Positions 1-7,451 of a stretch of DNA of 64,000 nucleotides are shown in pieces. Both the position numbers and the translations under genes were made by a program. The notes beneath the pieces are model-generated. The model was not told where the DNA came from. It saw only the letters and a program-made list of their open reading frames with translations, and did not search any database. The stretch is taken from assembly GCF_014654895.1 (NCBI RefSeq), contig NZ_BNBE01000001.1, positions 3,804,501 to 3,868,500 of the forward strand, written 5' to 3'. Numbering within the stretch: the first letter of the stretch is position 1; every line of letters starts with the position of its first letter. The stretch is from Streptomyces filamentosus. GTDB lineage: Bacteria; Actinomycetota; Actinomycetes; Streptomycetales; Streptomycetaceae.

Positions 1-142
1 CCCCCTTCGTACTCATGCGTCCGCGCGGGCCGCGACGCCGGAGGAGCCGGGCGGCCGGGACGGTTCGAGCGGCGGACGGCGTGAGCCGGCGGGACAATGG
101 CGACGCGGGCGGGCCGCCGACGGAGAGCGAGGGGAGCCGGCC
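1..142. other. left-edge sequence, no confident gene
   Basis: One plus-strand frame stays open from base 6 to a TGA at 144-146, so the tail of an upstream gene overlapping the next start (ATGA) is possible. The translation is Arg-rich and I do not recognise it. GAGGGGAG before position 143 is the ribosome binding site of the next gene. Confidence 0.3.
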
Positions 143-628
143 ATGACCGGTATGGACGGCTTCACGGACGTACTCGACTACCCGATGTACGTCGTCACCG
201 CGGCGGCCGACGGCGAACGGGCCGGCTGTCTCGTCGGCTTCGCCTCGCAGTGCTCGATGGACCCGCCCCGCTTCCTGGTGTGGATCTCCACCGCCAACCA
301 CACCCACCGCGTCGCCCACCGGGCCTCCCACCTGGCCGTCCACGCCCTGCGGCGCGACCAGAAGCCCCTGGCCGAACTGTTCGGGGAGCGAACGGGCGAC
401 GACACCGACAAGTTCGCCGGCCTGGAGTGGCGTCCGGCGGAAGGCGGAGCCCCGGTCCTGGCCGACGCGTGCGCGTGGCTCGTCGGCCGCGTCCTGGACC
501 GCGTGGACGGCGGAGACCACACCGGCTTCCTCCTGGCCCCGGTGGCCCAGAGCCCCCGCCCCTCCACCACACCGCGACTTCTCCGCTTCAGCGACGTCCG
601 AGACCTCGAAGCAGGCCACCCCGCCTGA
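143..628 (+). CDS. flavin reductase-like (FMN-binding split-barrel) protein
   Basis: This 161-residue protein looks like a small member of the flavin reductase / FMN-binding split-barrel group. It opens with a strand reading YPMYVVTAA, then a Cys-Leu-Val-Gly-Phe-Ala-Ser-Gln stretch, PPRFLVWIS and a His-rich helix, which is the usual order of the barrel core. Such proteins bind FMN and reduce free flavin or act in flavin-dependent redox chemistry; the substrate cannot be told from sequence. The start is backed by GAGGGGAG seven bases upstream. It stands alone, followed by a 210-base gap before a convergent gene. That gap has a short hairpin (CCCCT/AGGGG near 692-706) and no convincing gene. 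Confidence 0.6.
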   Translation: MTGMDGFTDVLDYPMYVVTAAADGERAGCLVGFASQCSMDPPRFLVWISTANHTHRVAHRASHLAVHALRRDQKPLAELFGERTGDDTDKFAGLEWRPAEGGAPVLADACAWLVGRVLDRVDGGDHTGFLLAPVAQSPRPSTTPRLLRFSDVRDLEAGHPA

Positions 629-838
629 ACCCACAGCCGAGCCCCCGGCCGCCCCCGCCCACCCCACAGGCACCCGAGGGGACCGACACCTCCCCTGGAA
701 AGGGGGATCGGTGACGAACCGGACGACGCTGCCGAACTCCTCGGACGTATCGCCGTCCTCGGCGGCGAGGTGGGCGCAGGGACTGAGACCGGGGTGGTGC
801 ATGACCGCGTCTCAGCAGGGGGCCCATCGACTGACCGG

Positions 839-1324
839 TTATTCGGGCAGCAGCCGTTCCAGCATGAACTGCGTCGTGGCGTCGGGATCGACGGTCAGCG
901 ACTGGACGCGATAGCGGCCCGCCGGCAGTTCGACGCGGAGCGTCTCCGCCGGCCGCTGTGCATCCTGCAGGGAGCCGAGGATCCTGTCGGCCTCGTAGGC
1001 GGCGTCGGCCAGGACGTATCGTCCTCCGAGTTCGAGGGCGAGGACGTCTTTCCAGCCGTCGGCGGACCCGGCGGCGTGGACGGCGGACAGCAGTCCCGCG
1101 TCGTCGTCGGCGTAGCACCAGCGGGCGAACGTGAGGGGCTCGGCGAGCCAGGTGACGGGCAGGGGCTCGGCGCCGAGCGTCAGGATGTCGCGGCCGGCGA
1201 TCCGCAGGGCCGAGACGTACTCGTCGATCACGTCGTCCGCCTCGGTCCCTTCCCATGCCGGGAGGAGTTCCTCGGGGATGAGCGCGTAGCGGGCGAAGTC
1301 GGTGCCGTCGAGCCAGGTAGCCAT
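839..1324 (-). CDS. Imm21-like immunity protein
   Basis: This 161-residue acidic protein begins MATWLDG and carries the pattern of the Imm21 family: an N-terminal Leu-Pro then W-x-G segment, a central DIL-LG-EPLP-TWL segment and an aromatic FARWCYADD segment. Imm21 proteins are predicted to neutralise polymorphic or contact-dependent toxins by direct binding. No cognate toxin gene lies beside it, so it may be an orphan immunity gene, common in Streptomyces accessory regions. An ATG four codons upstream (1336) is an alternative start; neither has a strong ribosome binding site. Its 5' side abuts the integrase remnant read on the other strand. Confidence 0.55.
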   Translation of the reverse strand: MATWLDGTDFARYALIPEELLPAWEGTEADDVIDEYVSALRIAGRDILTLGAEPLPVTWLAEPLTFARWCYADDDAGLLSAVHAAGSADGWKDVLALELGGRYVLADAAYEADRILGSLQDAQRPAETLRVELPAGRYRVQSLTVDPDATTQFMLERLLPE

Positions 1325-1344
1325 GCGGCGGATCATCACACCCG

Positions 1345-1839
1345 CACCTGACGAGCGTCGAGTGCGACCAGGAGCACTCCCTCTTGCACTCCGATGGACT
1401 GGGGCACCCCGCCCTCGTCGCGAGCCTTCAGGGCCTGATCGCGCGCGATCAGCTGAAGTCCGGCGTCCTGATCTTCCCCAGAGAGAAGGGCGGCTTCCTG
1501 GCCGGCTCGGTCTACCGGCGCATCTGGGCAAAGGCCCGCGAGGCTGTCCTGCCCGAGCACGAGTACAACTCGCCCGTCGGCAAGCAGGTGTACGACCTCC
1601 GGCACACTTGCCTGACCACCTGGCTCAACAACGGCATCCCGCCCGCCCAGGTCGCCGACTGGGGCGGCAACAGCGTCCCGGTCCTGCTCTCCACCTACGC
1701 CCGCTGCGTCACCGGCCAGATCGCCGAACTCCAGCAGCGCATCGAAGGCCCCCAGGCCCTGCCAGGCTCGCGGTTGCCTTCGAGTGTCGGCCCTGCTCGT
1801 GCCGCAGTCTCTTCGTCGAGAGATGCTCGGGCACGATGA
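1345..1839 (+). pseudogene. C-terminal remnant of a tyrosine recombinase (integrase)
   Basis: The reading frame encodes the C-terminal catalytic half of a Streptomyces ICE/phage-type tyrosine recombinase. The box II segment is visible as YDLRHTCLTTWLNNGIP and the tyrosine segment as VPVLLSTYARC. The N-terminal arm-binding and core-binding domains are absent and no proper start exists (TTG at 1384 is the first candidate), so it cannot be a working integrase. The usual W-A-G-H-S box reads W-G-G-N-S, so the conserved His is Asn as well. I read it as the scar of the element that built the island to its right. Confidence 0.75.
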
Positions 1840-2007
1840 CGCCTCGGCGTGGTGCTTCTCGTGCGTTGCCGACCGAGCCGCGTCTTGAAGGCCGCTGTGT
1901 CCGATGTGCCGTCGCGTGACGCGGCCGGTTGCTTCAACCAGTGGGAAGGGCACCCTAGGAGCCTTGCAGCTGGCTGCGGGGAGGCTCTGTCAGGGGCGGA
2001 TGGCACC

Positions 2008-4164
2008 ATGCCCCGCATGGATCTCGCACACCCGCTCGACGGCCTGGATGCTGTGCCCTGGGCCTCCTCCTCCCACGCGTACGGCAGCGCGGAAGACGTT
2101 CCCGATCTGCTCCGGGCTCTGACAGGTACGGACGCCGCTGCGGCGTCCGAAGCGTTGTCGGAGCTGTACGGGAGCGTGCTGCATCAGGGGACGGTCTACG
2201 CGGCCAGCGCGGAAGCGGTGCCGTTCCTGGCCAGGATCGCGGCGGCGGGCCACCGTACGGCTGACGTCCTGGGGTTGCTCGGTGGCATGGCCGAGAGCGA
2301 GGACGAGTACGGGGTGGCGCCGGGTGGTGTCCGGGCGGCCGTGGTCGCGCAGTTGGAGCTGCTTCTGCCGTTGCTGGCCAATGCCGAGTCGGACGTCCGG
2401 CGGACCGTCGCCTGGGCGGTTTCGCACACGCGTGACGGCGGAACCGTCCTGCCCGCTCTGGAGATCCGCTGGGCGGAGGAGACCGAGCCCGCCGTCCGGG
2501 CCGAGGTCCTGGCCGGGATCGCTCGGCTTGACCCGCAGCGCGGAGCGGCTGAGGCGGTTTCCGTCCTGGACCCGTCCCAGCCTGCCGTGGTGCGGCTGGC
2601 CGCCCTCTTCGCCTGCCTCGACTCAGGCGCTCCGTGGTCTGATTCCCTGCACGCGACGATGCTGTCGCTCCTGCCGGCCGACTCCTCGCGTTCCGACTTC
2701 GACCTCGAACGCGGCGAGCCGCTGGCCGCCGTCGTCGAGGCTCTCCTGGGGCGGGATCACGGACCGGCGCGGGAGGCGGCGTTCGCCCTGGTCGACGCGG
2801 CCCTGCGCGACAGCCGGGCCGAGGTCCGGGCCGAAGGCGCCTGGGCGGCCGACCGCGCCTGCATGCTCTCCCGCAGTGCCCCACAGCAGTTGGTGGAGAG
2901 CCTGCGTGCGGCGGCCGTCGACGACAAGGCAGTGGTGGACATGGCGTCTCTCCTGGCGCGGCTGGGCCGCGCCGCCGAACCCGCTGCGGACGCGCTCGCC
3001 CCTCTCGCCGGACGGAACCTGGACCGGGAGGACGATCACGCCGACCGTGCTCTGGCCGCACTCGTGCTCGTCGCACCCGAGCAAGCTGCCCCGCTCCTCG
3101 CCGCCGGCCTCGGGCACCGCCCGCGCGCCCTCGACGCAGCGACCGGACTGTGGGACGCGGAAAGCGCGGCCTTCCCGTTCGACAGGGAACTCCTCGAAGC
3201 GGTTCGCTCCCGCCTCTCCCAGCCCGCGGCGCTCAGCGGCAACGAACCGTGGCAGCTGACCAGCCTGTTGGCCGGGTGGGGCGCCGAGGCGGCGGCTGCG
3301 CTGCCCGAGCTGTGCGCAGCGATCCCCCATATTCCCGACCAGGCCACACGTGCCCTTGCCTCCGTCGCGGCAGACTGCGCTCCAGCGGATCGCGACACGG
3401 CCGTCACCGCGCTGCGAGCGGCAGCACAGCGGGACGTCCTCCCGGCGGCGAAGGCCCTGTACGACCTCACGGGCGAACCCGCGCCGCTGTTGCGATGCCT
3501 CGAACAGGAACTCGGCCGGGGTGGCCGCGACCCGCGCGACGCCGCCAGGACCGCTGCCGTACTCGGTTCCCGAGGAGCGGCTCTGGCACCACTCCTCCGT
3601 GAGGCGCTCGGTGATCCGGGCAAGGACACCACGCCCGCGCTGGACACGGACACGGCCCTCGCCGAAGCCCTGTGGCGCGTCACAGGAGACCCTGAACCTG
3701 TCGTCGCCGTCCTCGCGTCGGTCTTCGACCGCGCCGCGCAGAGCCAGTGGGCCCGCTGGTCGGTGGTGAGGGCCGCCCGGGCGACCGCGCTCCTCGGCCC
3801 TGCCGGCCGGCCGCTCACCGCCAGGCTGGAGGAAGCCCTCAGCGATCCGGTGCAGGCGCCGGCCGTCGTCCTGGCCCTCGTAGCCGTGGCGGACCCTGCC
3901 GCTCTGGACCACGCCGCACTCGCCTCCGCCGTTCTGGCCTCGGCTGAGTGGGACGCCGACCCGGCAGGGGCCTGCGTCGCCCTGGAAGCCCTCGGAGGCG
4001 CCGCCCTGAACGGTGACCACCTGCGCCGGCTCGAAGTCCTCGCAGACGGCGACGCCCGGGTCGTCCGCTCGGGAGTCGAGAACCGCATCATCCGCCAGGA
4101 CGAAGCCTTCCGGGGCCGCGCCCGGGCGCTCCTCGCCACGTTCAGGAACGCCGCGACGTCCTGA
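2008..4164 (+). CDS. large HEAT-repeat protein
   Basis: This 718-residue protein is built almost wholly of alpha-helical pairs with the Ala/Leu/Asp-Val-Arg periodicity of HEAT/PBS-lyase-like repeats (for example ESDVRRTVAWAV and SRAEVRAEGAWA), giving a superhelical scaffold. No catalytic motif, signal peptide or membrane segment is visible. Such proteins occur widely in Streptomyces beside immunity genes and are presumed protein-binding scaffolds; the partner is unknown. I chose ATG 2008 because CAGGGGCGG lies upstream at a normal distance; ATG 2017 is also possible. The frame stays open further upstream, but that part overlaps the integrase debris and does not look like HEAT sequence. Confidence 0.75.
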   Translation: MPRMDLAHPLDGLDAVPWASSSHAYGSAEDVPDLLRALTGTDAAAASEALSELYGSVLHQGTVYAASAEAVPFLARIAAAGHRTADVLGLLGGMAESEDEYGVAPGGVRAAVVAQLELLLPLLANAESDVRRTVAWAVSHTRDGGTVLPALEIRWAEETEPAVRAEVLAGIARLDPQRGAAEAVSVLDPSQPAVVRLAALFACLDSGAPWSDSLHATMLSLLPADSSRSDFDLERGEPLAAVVEALLGRDHGPAREAAFALVDAALRDSRAEVRAEGAWAADRACMLSRSAPQQLVESLRAAAVDDKAVVDMASLLARLGRAAEPAADALAPLAGRNLDREDDHADRALAALVLVAPEQAAPLLAAGLGHRPRALDAATGLWDAESAAFPFDRELLEAVRSRLSQPAALSGNEPWQLTSLLAGWGAEAAAALPELCAAIPHIPDQATRALASVAADCAPADRDTAVTALRAAAQRDVLPAAKALYDLTGEPAPLLRCLEQELGRGGRDPRDAARTAAVLGSRGAALAPLLREALGDPGKDTTPALDTDTALAEALWRVTGDPEPVVAVLASVFDRAAQSQWARWSVVRAARATALLGPAGRPLTARLEEALSDPVQAPAVVLALVAVADPAALDHAALASAVLASAEWDADPAGACVALEALGGAALNGDHLRRLEVLADGDARVVRSGVENRIIRQDEAFRGRARALLATFRNAATS

Positions 4165-4219
4165 GCGGACGACCACGAGTGTTGTGCCGGCGGCGCGGGA
4201 CGTTCTTCTGCGCCCCGGC

Positions 4220-5056
4220 CTACTCGGGCGCCCCGGTCGACTTGGGTTCCGGCATGTGAACGGGCATGACGCCGAGAACGAGGTTCTCCATGGCCTCGGG
4301 CATACGGCCGAATCGGCCCGGCCAGTCGTCGACGACGTACAGTTCACCGTCCTCGTCCAGGCCGAGGAACCCGCCGGCAAGTTCGCCGACCGGGAAGAGG
4401 TGGTGGCCGATCTCCTCGCCCCACTCGTCGAAGCGGTCGGCCTCGCCCAGCGCCAGGAGTGGGTCCAGATCGAAGGGTTCCCGGGCGCGTGTGATGCCGG
4501 CACCACCGTGCCCGACCACCAGTTCGCCGAACTCGCGCAGGAAGTCCTCGGCAGCGACATGAAAGCGGAAGCCGTCCTGCTCCAATTGCTGTTTCCAGCC
4601 GGTCGTATCGACAGCCCGCCCGGGATGCCAGCCCGCCTCCCGTAGAACTCGCTCCGCCTCGGACGACCATGCCCGCGGTCCCTCCGACCTCACGGCGTCA
4701 TCGGTGCGCAGCAGGCCCGCTGCGAACGCGGCGGCCTTTGCCGGATCGGGCGTCGTCAGCCGGACGATCTCCCCACGCCGGTCGTGGCCCACCACCGCGT
4801 ACCCGTCGGGCCGGGCGAACATCGCCGGAAGCGGGGCATGCCCCCACTCCTCCCATCTGTTCTCCGTGGACACGCTCAGCTGCTGCATCGACACCCAGGG
4901 GTACATTGCGCCGAGCGTGGCATTGCGGCCAGCTGCCTCGATCAGGCATCCCAGGGACGGCGGACCCTGTTGATCGTCAGTGGGCCGAGGACGGTACGTC
5001 TCCAGCAGCTTCGACCAGGCCGCTCTGCGACCGAGCGATGCGAGGGTGGAATCCAT
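4220..5056 (-). CDS. DUF6193 + SUKH-3 fusion immunity-type protein
   Basis: This 278-residue protein has two parts. Residues about 40-115 resemble the DUF6193 domain (YPWVSMQQL, then an FARPDGY and GEIVRLTTPD stretch). Residues about 130-270 match the SUKH-3 pattern: W-S-x-E-A-E-R-V-L-x-E-A-G-W-x-P-G-R, a region rich in D-L-D-P-L, then G-E-E-I-G-x-x-L-F-P-V-G and a C-terminal G-F-L-G-L-D-E-D-G-x-L-Y segment. SUKH-superfamily proteins are known or predicted antitoxins for secreted nucleases, deaminases and other polymorphic toxins. ATG 5056 is preferred because it begins the conserved sequence; the frame extends to 5116. It is divergent from the small gene at 5138. Confidence 0.7.
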   Translation of the reverse strand: MDSTLASLGRRAAWSKLLETYRPRPTDDQQGPPSLGCLIEAAGRNATLGAMYPWVSMQQLSVSTENRWEEWGHAPLPAMFARPDGYAVVGHDRRGEIVRLTTPDPAKAAAFAAGLLRTDDAVRSEGPRAWSSEAERVLREAGWHPGRAVDTTGWKQQLEQDGFRFHVAAEDFLREFGELVVGHGGAGITRAREPFDLDPLLALGEADRFDEWGEEIGHHLFPVGELAGGFLGLDEDGELYVVDDWPGRFGRMPEAMENLVLGVMPVHMPEPKSTGAPE

Positions 5057-5137
5057 GCACCGACCCTGACGGTGCCGATCACCTCCGTCAATGGAGGGGA
5101 CTGTGGCCACCGGCATCAGCCGTGCGACGATCCCGGT

Positions 5138-5497
5138 GTGAACGCTCCAGAAGACCTCTCCGCCGCCGAGCGCGCGTTCATGCTCAACGCCTTTGAGATC
5201 GACATCCTCCCGGGTGTCCGCGGAGATCTGGACGAACCCCTCGCATCGGCTCCGCCCGGAGAGCTGGTTCCCATCCTCCTACCCCTGATCGACAGGGGGT
5301 GGATCGACGTGTGCCGCGTCATCCCCTGGACGCCTCCGAGCGGGGGCGCCGGCTTCCAGCCCGGTCCGCCCCTCGCCCGCGAGGAACTGCTGAACGCCCT
5401 GGTCGACGCGGATAACTGGGAGTACCCGGAAAGCGGTGACTGGATCGGCTGCGTGACGCTCACGCACACACCGGAGGGCCGTCTCACCTCCTGGTGA
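5138..5497 (+). CDS. small unknown protein beside SUKH gene
   Basis: I do not recognise this 119-residue acidic protein. It starts at a GTG reading NAPEDLSAAERAFMLNAFEID and carries PLIDRGWIDVCRV and DADNWEYPESGDW segments, giving a compact alpha/beta fold rich in Trp and acidic residues. Its size, charge and position, divergent from a SUKH-3 gene, suit an immunity-type or accessory protein, but that is inference from context only. The spacing from the divergent gene (about 80 bases) leaves room for a shared promoter region. Confidence 0.55.
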   Translation: MNAPEDLSAAERAFMLNAFEIDILPGVRGDLDEPLASAPPGELVPILLPLIDRGWIDVCRVIPWTPPSGGAGFQPGPPLAREELLNALVDADNWEYPESGDWIGCVTLTHTPEGRLTSW

Positions 5498-5572
5498 GCG
5501 GCTTCCCCTCTTCGGTGGCTCGGGACGCCTGTCTCACCTCCATGGGAATTCCTCGCGGGGGCGGAAGGTAGC

Positions 5573-7087
5573 GTGCTGGATGATGGGACGGTGCAACTCC
5601 CCTACGTCTACCGCGTGACCAAGTACGACCCCGCCGACCGTGACGAACACGGGCATTACACCGGCAGTGAGGACACGGTCAGCGATCACGGCGAGGTCGA
5701 GGCGTCTTATCTTCAGGCGGTCGCGGCCTTCGCCGAAGACACCGGCGTCGAGCACCTGGCCGTACGTGAACCGCAGGTTCCGTCCTTCGCGCACTTCGGT
5801 TCGGAGCCTTCAGTGGACGGCTTTGGGTTGGCCGGGCTCTTCCCTGCCGGTCCGACCGGTTTTCACGACGGGGCAGAGGTACCGCTCGACACCGCGCTGG
5901 AGCTGGTGCGCGCCATGTTGCGTGACAGCGGCGCCTGGTGCCGGCTGGAGGCAGAAGGCGCGTTCGCGGTCCATGTGGGATGGGACCAGTACCTCTACAT
6001 CGGCAGTAGCCGGCCCTGCGAGGAGGCGCTGGCCCGAACCCGCGCGCTGGGGCTGTTCCCGGAACGCCTGGACTCCTCTCCGTACGAGATGGAGACCGAT
6101 GGCGCAGATGTCCAGCGGCCCGGCGACGACGAGTTCTGGGCCGGTCTGCGCTGGGCAGTCGCCGCATGCCGCGCCGGGCTTCTGGAAGAGACGTACGTCG
6201 AAGGCGCCTCGCGGTGGCACCGCCTCACGCGCGACTCCGTCGACACAGTTCGCGCCGGGATCGCTCCCCGCGCCCGGCTGGCCGTGTGGCCGGACCTGTG
6301 CTCCGACGTCGACGCAGTCATCGGTGCCCTCCCCGCCGAGGGCCTCGTCGAATGTGTCTGGCAGGACAAGGGCGGCCGGATCCACAGCGCTGTGGCTGAC
6401 GAGGATGAGTTCGCGGAGTTGGCCGCCCGGCTGTCCGATGCCGAAGCTGCAGCGCTCCTGTCCGTGTATGCCGATGAACGTGCGCCTCTGTTCACCGCCG
6501 TCATGCCTGACGACGACGGAGTGGTACGGGCCCGCTGGCAGACCGAGCCGACGCCGAGCGACCGGAACTGGGCCCTTCTCAAGACCCTTCACCGAGGCGA
6601 GATCGTCACCGGCACGGTGACCCGCATCGCCGACTTCGGCGTCACCTTCGTGGACATCGGCGGCTTCGAAGCGATGATCAATATCCCCGAGCTGTCATGG
6701 CGCCCCTTCGACCACCCATCCGACATCGTCTCCGTCGGTCAGGAGGTCAACGCCGAAATCCTCGACGTCGATCCCGTCCGCGAACGCGTATCACTGTCCC
6801 TCAAGGCCCTGCACGAAGATCCGATGCCACTGCTGACCGTGCAGATCGGCCAGACCCTCGTCGGCCGCGTCACCAAACTCATACCGTTCGGCGTCTTCGT
6901 ATGCGTGGAAGAGATGGAGAACGGTTTCGAGGGGCTGGTACACAACTCCGAACTGGCCGACGAGCACCTGGAAAACCCCCAGCTCGGCATCCAGGTGGGT
7001 GACGCGCTACTGGTCAAGATCCTTGACATCGACACGGTCCAACGTCGAATCACCCTCTCGCACCGGCAAGCTGTTTCAGGGCTTTAG
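5573..7087 (+). CDS. protein with two C-terminal S1 RNA-binding domains
   Basis: The first 330 or so residues of this 504-residue protein form an uncharacterised actinobacterial module (YRVTKYDPADRDEHGHY near the N-terminus, an AMLRDSGAWCRLE segment, then SRWHRL). Two S1 OB-fold domains follow. The first begins GEIVTGTVTRIADFGVTFVD (about 345) and ends RVSLSLKAL; the second begins GQTLVGRVTKLIPFGVFV (about 430) and ends RRITLSHRQA. S1 repeats bind single-stranded RNA, so a cytoplasmic RNA- or ribosome-binding role is likely. The GTG start at 5573 is set by GGAAGG six bases upstream. The N-terminal module looks adaptor-like, so it may be a regulator or an immunity-associated protein; the exact role is unknown. 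Confidence 0.75.
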   Translation: MLDDGTVQLPYVYRVTKYDPADRDEHGHYTGSEDTVSDHGEVEASYLQAVAAFAEDTGVEHLAVREPQVPSFAHFGSEPSVDGFGLAGLFPAGPTGFHDGAEVPLDTALELVRAMLRDSGAWCRLEAEGAFAVHVGWDQYLYIGSSRPCEEALARTRALGLFPERLDSSPYEMETDGADVQRPGDDEFWAGLRWAVAACRAGLLEETYVEGASRWHRLTRDSVDTVRAGIAPRARLAVWPDLCSDVDAVIGALPAEGLVECVWQDKGGRIHSAVADEDEFAELAARLSDAEAAALLSVYADERAPLFTAVMPDDDGVVRARWQTEPTPSDRNWALLKTLHRGEIVTGTVTRIADFGVTFVDIGGFEAMINIPELSWRPFDHPSDIVSVGQEVNAEILDVDPVRERVSLSLKALHEDPMPLLTVQIGQTLVGRVTKLIPFGVFVCVEEMENGFEGLVHNSELADEHLENPQLGIQVGDALLVKILDIDTVQRRITLSHRQAVSGL

Positions 7088-7105
7088 CCCCAGGCTGTCT
7101 GACGA

Positions 7106-7312
7106 TCAAGGCGACGGGACGAAAGTCGCCGACTGGTCAAGCAGGAAGGGGGAGCCGGACCCGGCAGGCTCCCAGCCCTGCGCCAGTGCCTCCTTGATAC
7201 TGGCGGCAACATGGTCCGGCCTGACGGGCTCCGCTTCAACGCCCAGCCAGTTACTGGGGTGCGGCTGGCCCGTGGTGACAACCAACGTCCTGCCTGGGCG
7301 GACGTCCCAACC
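7106..7312 (-). pseudogene. headless remnant of an unidentified Streptomyces gene
   Basis: On the minus strand an open frame of about 68 codons ends at a TGA (7106-7108). It has the codon usage of a real Streptomyces gene and a natural-looking sequence (VVTTGQPHPSNWLGVE, then VAASIKEALAQGW). It is cut on its 5' side by an in-frame TGA (7313-7315) and has no start codon. I read it as the surviving C-terminal third of a gene destroyed when the neighbouring low-G+C gene arrived. The family is not recognised. The rest of the gap up to 7451 is A+T-richer and looks like the promoter region of the next gene. Confidence 0.5.
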
Positions 7313-7451
7313 TCATCCCCCTCGATGCCATCAAGCCATCAAGCTTTAGGAGTCGAGCCTCTGTTCTATTTAGGAGCGCCTCGACTGAACTGCTTCACAA
7401 CATGCGCCCTACCATGCTATAAATCCCCAAATATTCTCCGGGGGTGTGATC

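Noticed and set aside
1849..2007. Upstream extension of the HEAT-repeat protein
   Set aside because: The added residues are not HEAT-like and overlap the integrase debris; ATG 2008 has the ribosome binding site.
7084..7281. 65-codon minus-strand open frame beside the remnant
   Set aside because: It is Arg/Ser/Pro-rich and overlaps the better-coding remnant frame at 7106-7312.
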